A stretch of DNA of 11,902 bases from Planctomycetes bacterium UBA2386 (GTDB taxonomy: Bacteria > Planctomycetota > UBA1135 > UBA2386), in the NCBI GenBank assembly GCA_002343845.1, contig DDSQ01000119.1:1-11902 (forward strand), read 5' to 3'. Below the pieces are notes generated by a model. It had not been told where the DNA came from and did no database searches. It saw only the letters and a program-made list of their open reading frames with translations. The position numbers were made by a program, and so were the translations under genes. This document shows, in pieces, positions 1 to 7,563 of the stretch; the first letter of the stretch is position 1; the number at the start of each line of letters is the position of its first letter.

Positions 1-1758
1 ATCGACGCCCAGCGCGAGAAGTACCTGGGGGAGACGACGCTCGCCCGCCCGGTGGCGTACTGGGTATACACGCTGCTCGCCGCCGCCATCGCCGCCCTGC
101 TGCTGGAACACAGCGAGGGGCACACCGGGCGGCGCGGGAGCCTGCGTCTTCTGCTTGAAGTTCGGGTCGCCCTGCGTGGCCAACGAGCCGCCGCCCCCGC
201 CCGCACCGCGGCCACATCCAGCGGTGCACGACAAGGCACCACCGGCCCCACCGCCGCCGACCACCTGCAGCGGGCCGTTGCCGGTCGCCCCCGCGATGTC
301 ACGAGCCGTGGTGCTCGGGGATCCCGCGCCGCCGTTGCCGCCGGTGCAGACGCCGGCCCCGCCGGCCTTCGACACGTTGGCGTTCCCCGACGTGTTGACG
401 GCCACGCCGTTGCCGCCGCGAACCGACAACAGGCCCTCGACCCGGAACGTTCCGGATACCAGCCAGACCATCGGATTGGAGCCAGTGCCGCGCACCGTCT
501 TGCCCGCCGGGATCCTGACGTTCTGGAAGTTGAAGATGCCGCCAGAGACGTTGTAGGCCGCGCCCTGCTTGGGCGTGACCTGCGTGAAGTCGGTGTTCAG
601 CACGGTCTCTGGCGCCGTGGGCTCGAATTCAGCGCCGGTCGTGCTGCCTTCGAACGCGAACCCGGACTTGAGGTAGCCCGGGCCGACTTCCGCGAACGGC
701 TCCGCGAAGGCCGCGGTCAGGTCGACCTGCGACGAGTCGAGGAAGTCATCGACGGCGGCGTCGAACTGCTGGTCGTAGCTACGCCGGGTCAGGAACGTCG
801 CAAAGGTACGTTGGAACGCAGCGCCCGACGTCACGTTCGACTCGCCCGAGATGTCCTCGAGCGTTGCTTCGACGATGACGCGCACCGTGGCGTTGTTGGG
901 CAGCACACCGATCGGCCGCAGGATGACGGTCGCGCCAGTCAACTCGTTGGACTCGAGTTCGACTTCGGCCGGGATCCAGATGTTGGGCCCGTACACGACG
1001 TCGTTGTATTCGAGGAAGATCCGTCCGCGGTTGCTGCTGTTGCGGAGCAGCGGGCTCGTCTCGATGTTGACCGGCACGTTGGTGCTGCTCGGGTTCAGCG
1101 GCTGGTCGAACAGGAGCCGCAGTTCGACTGCCGGCGTGCCGAGCTTGTTCAGCGACACCCTGCCGGCTTCCGGTCCCGCGGCGTCCGGCGTCGGCAGGAT
1201 CTCGAACCCGGCGCGGCGCGGGCCGCCGGCGGCCGTGTTGCGGAAGAGCTGTGCCGGCGTGGTGCCATCGGCGGTCGAGAACCGGAAGCTCTTCGGCAGC
1301 GCCAGCGGCTTGCCGCCGGTGTCGAGCATCGTCGTGACGTTCACCTGGCTGCCGCCCACCAGCTGCACGGTGTAGGTGCGGCCGGGACGGAAACCGCCGT
1401 TGGTGAAGAGGTCGTTGGTCGGCAGCCGCGGCACGAAGCGCAAGCGGCGCCCAGCGACCGCGTCGCCGGGGCTGGTGCCGATCTCGAACGTGCCCGCAAC
1501 GGGCTCGGCCACCACCAGCCCGAGCTGGTTGCGAACCTCGAAGCTGAACGTCGTCAGGTCAACCGAGTCGAGGTCGACCGGATTGCTGAAGTCGATCTGG
1601 ATCGCGTCGTTCAGGAACAGCGTCGCATTGTCGACGGGCTCGGTCTTGAGGACGACGAAGTTGCCACCGGTGCCATTGGTGCTGCCGCCACCGGAGCAGC
1701 CGGCAAGCGCGACCAGGATTGCGAGGGAGAACGGCCGGGCAGGGGTGACTCGGATCAT
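1..1758 (-). CDS. Ig-like domain lipoprotein with glycine-rich module (3' end beyond window)
   Basis: Probable envelope lipoprotein of unknown function; about 586 residues are visible and no stop is reached before the edge. The ATG at 1758 gives a textbook lipoprotein signal: MIRVTPARPF, a hydrophobic core, and lipobox LAGC with the acylated Cys at residue 21, followed by Ser-Gly-Gly-Gly (no Asp at +2, compatible with outer-membrane sorting). Residues ~33-160 resemble a Big_5/SbsA-type Ig-like domain (EPVDNATLFLNDAIQIDFS, then NPVDLDSV); a second similar stretch begins near LRLLFDQPLNPSS. Residues ~446-525 are a glycine-rich module with several cysteines, preceded by RIPAGKTVRGTGSNPMVW, the kind of segment found ahead of Gly-rich repeats in large envelope proteins. 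It lies 94 bases after the larger lipoprotein gene, probably co-transcribed. The last ~33 codons (below about position 110) have poor codon use for this gene and may not belong to it (see findings). Function is not recognised. Confidence 0.8.
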   Translation of the reverse strand, partial: MIRVTPARPFSLAILVALAGCSGGGSTNGTGGNFVVLKTEPVDNATLFLNDAIQIDFSNPVDLDSVDLTTFSFEVRNQLGLVVAEPVAGTFEIGTSPGDAVAGRRLRFVPRLPTNDLFTNGGFRPGRTYTVQLVGGSQVNVTTMLDTGGKPLALPKSFRFSTADGTTPAQLFRNTAAGGPRRAGFEILPTPDAAGPEAGRVSLNKLGTPAVELRLLFDQPLNPSSTNVPVNIETSPLLRNSSNRGRIFLEYNDVVYGPNIWIPAEVELESNELTGATVILRPIGVLPNNATVRVIVEATLEDISGESNVTSGAAFQRTFATFLTRRSYDQQFDAAVDDFLDSSQVDLTAAFAEPFAEVGPGYLKSGFAFEGSTTGAEFEPTAPETVLNTDFTQVTPKQGAAYNVSGGIFNFQNVRIPAGKTVRGTGSNPMVWLVSGTFRVEGLLSVRGGNGVAVNTSGNANVSKAGGAGVCTGGNGGAGSPSTTARDIAGATGNGPLQVVGGGGAGGALSCTAGCGRGAGGGGGSLATQGDPNFKQKTQAPAPPGVPLAVFQQQGGDGGGEQRVYPVRHRAGERRLPQVLLALGVD

Positions 1759-1852
1759 GGCACTGAGGACACGGCCGCGGCGGGCAAGGTCTCGCCGCGA
1801 GCGTTGAGGGCAGGAGAGGGACTGCAGGGACAAAGAACCGGGCGGGCGACAG

Positions 1853-4800
1853 CTACAGGCGTTCGAAGCGATACGAAAGGGCGAAGGTCTCGATCGTCGG
1901 TGCGACCGGGGGCACCGCGTCGGCGTTGTTGCTGGTCACGAACCGCCAGTTCAAGTAGCGGATGCTGCGCGGCGTGAACGACTCGTTCGGGCCAGCGAAC
2001 TGGATCGTGTAGGCGGGGTCCATCAACTCGTTCGGATTCTCGACGTAGCTCGTGACGGTGCGGTTGTAGAGGTAGGTCCACCAGTTGCGAGCCACGCCGG
2101 CGTTGAGACGCGTGTCCCACTTGCGCATGTGGGCATCGCCGGCCTTGTACGGATCCAACGGGAAGTTGGCGGCCGTCGGACGCATCTGCGTGCGCATGCT
2201 GGCACTGAGCTGGCCAGGCACCGCTGGATTGGTGACGTCCGGGTAGAGGGCGTTCGCCGTCGAGATCATCGCGTTCCAGTACCACGGCGTCGGATCGACG
2301 ACGCTGGCGCCGCGGAATTGCGGCACGAGCGACGTGCCGGCGGGCAACTGCGACAGCGGCGGGTCGAACTCGTAGGCGAACGTCGGCAGCACGTCGATCG
2401 GAACCGTGCTCACGCCACCAGCAAGGTAGTACGGACCCAAGCGTGGATCGGCGAAGCCTTCGGGGACGCGGTGCGGGTTGTTGATGTCGATGAAGCCGTT
2501 CGTGATCACGCTCTGGCGTTTCACGACGTCCATCATGATCCAGTAGAAGGTGTTGTCCCCAGGCGGCGTCGAGCCGCCCGTGGCCAGCAGGCCGCCTGCA
2601 GCCGAGTTCCACGCCTGGTCGCTTGGCGCCCTGCAGACGGCGGCTCCGGCCTGTGACGCCGGACGGCCGGCGCTCAGCACGCGGAAGTTCGGGTCCGGCC
2701 CCGACTGCACGGTGACCGCGGTCTGCCAACCGTTGGTCCCGAGCGCGATGTAGCCGCCGCCGGCGGGCAGCGTCGACGTGTCGCAATAGGTCCAGAAGTC
2801 GGCGAGCAGCGGCAGCGCGATGTTGCCGACGAGACCCCCGGTGAAGAAGTCGGTACCGCTGGTCAGGCTCTGGTTCGCCGCGTCGTTCCAGAACATGTTG
2901 ACGAACGTCACGTTGCCGGGGGTGCCAGCGCCGCCGTCGACCCATCGGCGTCCGGAGCCCATGCTGAACGGCGAGAGGATGTACGGTGGGAATCCCGTCG
3001 TGTTGAGATCGGAACCGGCTTGGGCGTTGCCACCTTGTTGGATCACCGTCTCGTCGCGGTAGACGAAGTAGGGCTTCTTGAAGGGCGGCAGCGGCAGGAA
3101 GCGATTGACGCCACTCGGCTCGTACACGACTTGCGACGGGTTGATCGTGAGCGGCGCGTCGACGTAGGCCGCGCCGCGCGGCGCCTGCGACTGCAGTTGG
3201 GTGCCGGTGCCGGTGGGCACGGGGTTCCAGGCGAAGTTGCGCTCGAACACGTTCTTCAGGCCGCTGCCAGGCAGCGACGCGAGCGAACTGAAGTCGCCGA
3301 CGCAGGGTGCTGGCCGGTACTCCGAATGCCCCAGCCAGAGGCTGGTGCGATCGAATTCGTCGAACGAGAGGTTCGTCCCGGTGAAGGGCGCCCAGTACAT
3401 CTGTTCGATGTCGAGGTTGAAGTCGAACGGATCCGTGCGCGACAGGCTGAGGTCGATCTCGCGCCACAGCGTCTGCAGTCGACAGCCGTACGGGTTCAAC
3501 GGGTTCTGGATGCCCTGGGTGACCAGGTTGTTCGCGGTGTTGGACGCGATCTGGGCCTCGTTGCTGACGAACTGCGGGCACCAGGCCAGCGGCGCGGGCG
3601 GCTGCCCCACCGCCGTGTTCTGCACGACCGGCGACTGGTTGACGTTGTCGGCGATGACCTTCGATCGCGTCGTCGGGCGAGCCTGCAGCTTGTTGTCGAT
3701 GTAGACGAAGCCGCCGAACAAGTCCTCGAGCGGGTAGGCCGCCGCGATCGACCCAGAGGTCGGCGCCTGCACCTCGTTCGACAGGAAGTAGCTCGGGTTG
3801 GCGTCCTCGTCGCGCGACGCGAAGCGGCGAACCACCGAGATCGCGAGGTTGTTCGCGAACACCGGCTGCGTGCCGTTCACTCGGGTGTCGACGGTGAACG
3901 GGATGACGACGCTGTTGCTGCGATCGGGGCTCGTGCCCTGCAGGTCGACCGCGTTGCCCGCGAGATCGCGGATCCCGCCGTCCGCCGAGTTGGAGATCAG
4001 GTGCAGGAAGTAGCGGAAGTCCGAGTTCGGCGGCGGATTCCGCATGGTGTCGTCGAGATAGAACCCCGACGAAGGCTGCAGGCGCAGCGAAGTCTGCGAG
4101 CCGTCTTCGTCGAAGACCCGCGACGTGATCAGGTACGGCGTCCGGTACTTCGCGAGGTTGAAGCTCGCCGGATTCATGCCCTGGCCCCCCAGGTTGTTCG
4201 GCCGCGTGGCGATGAAATCCTCGATGCTCGCGTCCGTGGAGAGGTCGCGCATCGCGAAGAAGAAGGTGTCGGCCCAACGCGCCGAAGACATGTCGATCGG
4301 CTTGGTGAAGCGCACGATCGCGGCGGCGAACGGTGAGACGAACTCGTTCGGCGCCGGTTGGACGCCGTTCACGGGCAGGGGGCCAGGCGAGAACACCAGG
4401 AAGTTCCGCGGGTCGTCGCGCCCCGCCGCGTCGCCGGCGGTGTACTCGGCGACGCAGACGACGCGCGGCGCGTTCTGCACCAACCACGGCTCGCGATCGG
4501 TCACGGTGACCGGGTACCCGGGCAGGTTCGCCGGATCGATTCCCTCGAGTCCTTCGATTCGCCGGATGCGCACGCGGACGTGCTGGGTCGTCGGGCTGTT
4601 GAAGTCGTCGGTCGGATCGACGACGACCTCTGCGGTGCCGAACGGGACGCCCGAGCTGTCGGCGATGAACCGCATCACGTCCCCACGATCGATCTCGTGC
4701 GAGATGCCGTTCTTGAACACGGTCACCTCCTGCGTGAACGCGTTGACCTCCTCGACGCTCTCGAGGTACATCCCGATCTCGCCGATCACGCGCAGGGGCA

Positions 4801-5788
4801 GCGGATCACGCACGAAGCCGCGAGCGATGTCGGCGGACGTGTCCTCGTTGTTGCCCGATCGGAAGTCGCGGACCACCGACTGCTGCTGGCTGTTGTTCAG
4901 CCCGACGAGCTCGTTCCTCCCCGTGCGCAAGCGCGGAATCGCCAAGGGGCCGTCCAGGGCGAGGGCGATGCGGATGTTCGCGCCGGATTGGTTCGGCGAG
5001 GATGGCATGCCGCTGGCGTTGTTGATGGTCTGGTACTGCTGGCCCTCGCTGCCGAGCAAGACGGGATCGAGGACGATCTCGTCGGCGGCGACGATCACCC
5101 GCACCGACATCGGCACGAAGCCGTTGGGCAGCGTTGGATCGCCGACGATGTTCAGCAGCTGCACGGCCTCGGTGTTGCGCAGCCCCGTCACCTTGCCTTG
5201 GGCGTCGCGCGTGACGAAGAACGAATCGTCGACGCCAAGCGCGCCGGAGAACTTCAGCCGGATCGCCGAGTTGCGAGGCGCCACGCCGAACGGCGAACCA
5301 GAGATGTTCTGCCCCACGACCATCGGCGCCAATTCACGAAGCTGGTCGTCGAGAGCTGCGAAGGCCGTGGCGAAGTCGCTGCTGGTGACATCGCGCGGAA
5401 TGAACAGGCGCGGCTGCAGCGTGTCCGGATCCGACGCGATGAAGTCGTACGTGATCTCGCTGTCGCTGGCCGACGAGTTCGTCGGCCGCTGATCCTGGAT
5501 GTTGCTGCCGATCACCACGTCCTTGCGATACAGGGCGATGTTCGCACCCTGCGGCGTGACCTGCAGACCGTAGACGTCCACCAGCCGCCCGAACTCGACC
5601 CGCAGCAGCTCGGCCTGCCCCGAGCCGCCAGCCGTCGAAGTGCCGCGCGATCCCCCACCACTGCACGCCGCCACCAGCGCCAGGGACGCGGTGACTGCGA
5701 CGTGCGTGGAACCCCATCGCCGCGGGCGCAGTGAGGAACGGATCGGATCGACGGCGCGAGCAGCAGGAGTGGGCGCAGCGATGGTCAT
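1853..5788 (-). CDS. Large Ig-like domain lipoprotein, 1311 aa
   Basis: A very large predicted lipoprotein of unknown function. The chosen ATG at 5788 gives a 28-residue N-region with basic residues (RPRRW), a hydrophobic core and lipobox LVAAC with the lipidated Cys at residue 42, then SGGGSRGTSTAGGSG as a linker. The same frame stays open to a TTG at 5965, but that would bury the signal peptide. Two Ig-like (Big_5-like) segments are visible: near residues 155-290 (NSAIRLKFSGALGVDDSFF) and near residue 474 (NGVQPAPNEFVSPFAAAIV followed by RFTKPIDMSSA). The rest is rich in Asn, Pro, aromatic residues and Asp, with six Cys after the lipobox, and no catalytic motif I can name. The C-terminal part (WWTYLYNRTVTSYVENPNE onwards) looks like a compact beta-rich domain. 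No transmembrane helix follows the signal. It is the first gene after a 358-base gap and heads a two-gene lipoprotein unit. A structural or adhesive surface role is inference only. Confidence 0.85.
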   Translation of the reverse strand: MTIAAPTPAARAVDPIRSSLRPRRWGSTHVAVTASLALVAACSGGGSRGTSTAGGSGQAELLRVEFGRLVDVYGLQVTPQGANIALYRKDVVIGSNIQDQRPTNSSASDSEITYDFIASDPDTLQPRLFIPRDVTSSDFATAFAALDDQLRELAPMVVGQNISGSPFGVAPRNSAIRLKFSGALGVDDSFFVTRDAQGKVTGLRNTEAVQLLNIVGDPTLPNGFVPMSVRVIVAADEIVLDPVLLGSEGQQYQTINNASGMPSSPNQSGANIRIALALDGPLAIPRLRTGRNELVGLNNSQQQSVVRDFRSGNNEDTSADIARGFVRDPLPLRVIGEIGMYLESVEEVNAFTQEVTVFKNGISHEIDRGDVMRFIADSSGVPFGTAEVVVDPTDDFNSPTTQHVRVRIRRIEGLEGIDPANLPGYPVTVTDREPWLVQNAPRVVCVAEYTAGDAAGRDDPRNFLVFSPGPLPVNGVQPAPNEFVSPFAAAIVRFTKPIDMSSARWADTFFFAMRDLSTDASIEDFIATRPNNLGGQGMNPASFNLAKYRTPYLITSRVFDEDGSQTSLRLQPSSGFYLDDTMRNPPPNSDFRYFLHLISNSADGGIRDLAGNAVDLQGTSPDRSNSVVIPFTVDTRVNGTQPVFANNLAISVVRRFASRDEDANPSYFLSNEVQAPTSGSIAAAYPLEDLFGGFVYIDNKLQARPTTRSKVIADNVNQSPVVQNTAVGQPPAPLAWCPQFVSNEAQIASNTANNLVTQGIQNPLNPYGCRLQTLWREIDLSLSRTDPFDFNLDIEQMYWAPFTGTNLSFDEFDRTSLWLGHSEYRPAPCVGDFSSLASLPGSGLKNVFERNFAWNPVPTGTGTQLQSQAPRGAAYVDAPLTINPSQVVYEPSGVNRFLPLPPFKKPYFVYRDETVIQQGGNAQAGSDLNTTGFPPYILSPFSMGSGRRWVDGGAGTPGNVTFVNMFWNDAANQSLTSGTDFFTGGLVGNIALPLLADFWTYCDTSTLPAGGGYIALGTNGWQTAVTVQSGPDPNFRVLSAGRPASQAGAAVCRAPSDQAWNSAAGGLLATGGSTPPGDNTFYWIMMDVVKRQSVITNGFIDINNPHRVPEGFADPRLGPYYLAGGVSTVPIDVLPTFAYEFDPPLSQLPAGTSLVPQFRGASVVDPTPWYWNAMISTANALYPDVTNPAVPGQLSASMRTQMRPTAANFPLDPYKAGDAHMRKWDTRLNAGVARNWWTYLYNRTVTSYVENPNELMDPAYTIQFAGPNESFTPRSIRYLNWRFVTSNNADAVPPVAPTIETFALSYRFERL

Positions 5789-5983
5789 GGGAGCAAGGAA
5801 ACGTTCGTTGGCGTGACCGGCATCGCCGGCCACGAGGGCAGTGACCCTCGACGCCGACCTGGGAATCGCGGGCCGAACCGTAGCGGACTCGGCGGACGCG
5901 ATCGCCGGGACTGCGATCGAGGCGCCCAACGGCCGCTGGAATGGGGCTTCCAGGACCGTCGGCAACTGGGAGGGGCAACAAAC

Positions 5984-6011
5984 ATCATGCCGCCAGGACC
6001 TCGTGCTTCAA
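5984..6011 (-). promoter_or_regulatory. Candidate sigma70-like promoter for the lipoprotein pair
   Basis: On the minus strand, TTGAAG (6011-6006, 4/6 to TTGACA) is followed after 16 bases by CATGAT (5989-5984, 4/6 to TATAAT), in the least GC-rich part of the gap. The spacing is acceptable and the location fits the start of the lipoprotein unit. Prediction by eye only; such matches arise by chance and the sigma factor preferences of this lineage are unknown. Confidence 0.3.
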
Positions 6012-6016
6012 GGTCC
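5996..6016. repeat. Inverted repeat ggacct-N9-aggtcc overlapping the candidate -35 box
   Basis: Perfect 6-base arms (5996-6001 and 6011-6016) separated by 9 bases. The -35-like TTGAAG lies almost entirely in the spacer. The layout fits either an operator for a dimeric repressor or a small hairpin; nothing else in the window distinguishes these. Confidence 0.45.
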
Positions 6017-6146
6017 CACAACCAGCGATGTGCGATCGGCTTAGCACCACTAGCCGGGATCGGGACCGGCAGCCCGTTCCCGGGTTGCGCGGGCCCTCGG
6101 TGCGGAACCGCTCGACGACGGGCACGCGCGGCCGCGGACCGGACAT

Positions 6147-7493
6147 TCAGTGGTTCGGCTGGCAGTGGAAGCCCGCCGCCTGCGCCTGCGCCTCGGACTC
6201 GAAGTAGACGCGGTTCTCGGGCTTGATGCGCCTCGCCTCGGCGGCGTTGTAGCGATGCACGAGCCGACTGCCCGCGTGGCCGACGAATCGCGCCTCGACC
6301 TCGCGCTCGCAGTAGGCGCACGACAGGACTGGCGGCACTTCGGACTCCCGTAACCGGAAGTCGCGCACGAGATACCGCACGCCCTCGTTGTTGGTGATGC
6401 ATCGCTCGTTGCTGCAGCGCAGGCCAGCACCGGCGGCGACGCCGGGCATGACGGCCAACAGCGGCGGCCGCGCCGCCCGGAGTTGGATCTTGCCGAGCAG
6501 GTAGGCCATCAACGCCATCCGCATCGGCACGCCGAGCTCCGCCTGGCGGAAGTAGATCGACCGCGGATCGTCGTCGACCTCGTAGTCGATCTCGTCGACT
6601 CGCGGCAGCGGATGCATGACGCGCGCGTCCTTGGCCGCCTCGGCACCCAGCGTCGACCGCGTGAGGCGCGGGTAGTTCGACGTGTCCTCCCCGGAATGCC
6701 GCTCGCGCTGCGCGCGCGTCATGTAGATCGCGTCGATGCGGTTGACCTCGACGTTGGTGAGGTTGGTGAACAGGGCGAGTTGGTGCGGCTTGCTGGCAGT
6801 GAGGTAGGCAGCGGCGTTGCTGCTGCCGGCGATCCCGGGCAGATCGGCCACCGATGCCGCCGCTGCCTGGACGCCGAAGTCGCGGCGCAACCGATGCAGC
6901 ACGTAGTCGGGCAGTTCGAAGCCCGGGTACGGCATCGTCACGATGTTGGCGCCGAACCGCGCGAGCGCGTAGCAGAAGGAGTGGATCGTGCGCGAGTAGC
7001 GCAGATCGCCACACAGCACCACTTCGAGGCCTTCGAGCCGCCCCTTCTCCTTCCACAGCGTGTAGAGGTCGCACAGCGTCTGCGTGGGGTGCTCGTGGGC
7101 TCCGTCGCCGCCGTTGATCACCGGAACCCGCGCGTAGCGGGCCGCGACGCGGGCGGCTCCATCCTCGGGGTGCCGAACGACGAGGATGTCCGCGTAGCTG
7201 CCGCCGACGACGCGCACCGTGTCGGCCAGCGACTCGCCCTTGCTGCGGCTGGTGTTCTTCTCGTCGGCCGCGGTGATGACGCCACCGCCGAGGCGCAGCA
7301 TCGCCGACTCGAACGACAGCCGCGTGCGCGTGCTCGGTTCGAAGAACAGCGTCGCCATGATCGCGCCGCGGCAGAGGTCCGACCAGCCGAGCAGGTTCGC
7401 GCGGAACTCGTCCGCGTGGTGGAACAGCTCGAGGATCTCGGCGGTGCTCAGGTCCTCGATGGAAACCAGGTCGCGCTTGTCGTCGTTGGCCAT
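6147..7493 (-). CDS. pyrB: Aspartate carbamoyltransferase fused to PyrI-type zinc domain and Ada-like tail
   Basis: Catalyses carbamoyl phosphate + L-aspartate to N-carbamoyl-L-aspartate, the committed step of pyrimidine synthesis, in the cytosol. Residues 1-~338 are an E. coli-type catalytic chain: carbamoyl-phosphate motif PSTRTR (53-58), SKGESLADT with Lys85, RHPEDGAAR (107-115), HPTQT (135-139), Arg168 in DLRYSRTIHS, YMTRAQRER (Arg260, Gln262) and HPLPRVDE (294-301). Compared with E. coli there is an insertion of about 30 residues at ~220-251. After a linker of ~20 residues comes a zinc domain like the C-terminal half of PyrI: C-x4-C (Cys360, Cys365, with ITNNE) and C-x2-C (Cys392, Cys395). 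The ~100-residue allosteric nucleotide-binding part of PyrI is absent. Residues ~411-448 resemble an Ada-type metal-binding module (RRIKPENRVYF, EAQAQAAGFHC) with altered ligands. The ATG at 7493 was chosen because MANDDKRDLVSIEDLS aligns at equal length with E. coli PyrB; in-frame ATGs at 7505 and 7508 are possible. It is last in a likely four-gene operon. Catalytic assignment is firm; the tail's role is inferred. Confidence 0.93.
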   Translation of the reverse strand: MANDDKRDLVSIEDLSTAEILELFHHADEFRANLLGWSDLCRGAIMATLFFEPSTRTRLSFESAMLRLGGGVITAADEKNTSRSKGESLADTVRVVGGSYADILVVRHPEDGAARVAARYARVPVINGGDGAHEHPTQTLCDLYTLWKEKGRLEGLEVVLCGDLRYSRTIHSFCYALARFGANIVTMPYPGFELPDYVLHRLRRDFGVQAAAASVADLPGIAGSSNAAAYLTASKPHQLALFTNLTNVEVNRIDAIYMTRAQRERHSGEDTSNYPRLTRSTLGAEAAKDARVMHPLPRVDEIDYEVDDDPRSIYFRQAELGVPMRMALMAYLLGKIQLRAARPPLLAVMPGVAAGAGLRCSNERCITNNEGVRYLVRDFRLRESEVPPVLSCAYCEREVEARFVGHAGSRLVHRYNAAEARRIKPENRVYFESEAQAQAAGFHCQPNH

Positions 7494-7563
7494 CGAGACG
7501 CGCATCATGCACACGGATCCCCGCCCGGACAACGCCGCGCGGGGCGGCGCCGCGAGCGCCAGG

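Larger units (their letters stand above)
5789..6146. other. 358-base intergenic region between pyrB fusion and lipoprotein gene
   Basis: No convincing gene on either strand. Short frames here lack the GC-rich third positions of the neighbours. The part next to pyrB (about 6050-6146) is very GC-rich and contains short self-complementary stretches (a GCGGCCGC palindrome near 6130 and a GCCCG/CGGGC pair) but no T-run, so no clear terminator. The stretch 5970-6050 is locally richer in A+T and holds the candidate promoter and inverted repeat listed separately. If that promoter is used, the lipoprotein mRNA would have a leader of roughly 190 bases. Confidence 0.6.

Noticed and set aside
52..1977. 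Long plus-strand open frame (641 codons) and similar plus-strand frames over 3-6.2, 6.5-8.6 and 9-10.3 kb
   Set aside because: They are antisense to genes with clear family motifs or lipoprotein signals, their products are Arg/Val/Ala-rich without domains, and long open antisense frames are expected at this GC content. Only the first ~110 bases are kept as a separate finding.
1755..4487. 910-codon minus-strand frame across the large lipoprotein
   Set aside because: Different frame from the lipoprotein; product is Arg/Pro/Ala-rich with no signal or domain, and its first bases have no plausible start context. It is a shadow frame.
5789..5965. N-terminal extension of the large lipoprotein to a TTG at 5965
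   Set aside because: It would add 59 residues ahead of a clear signal peptide and lipobox, and codon use there is poorer than in the gene body.
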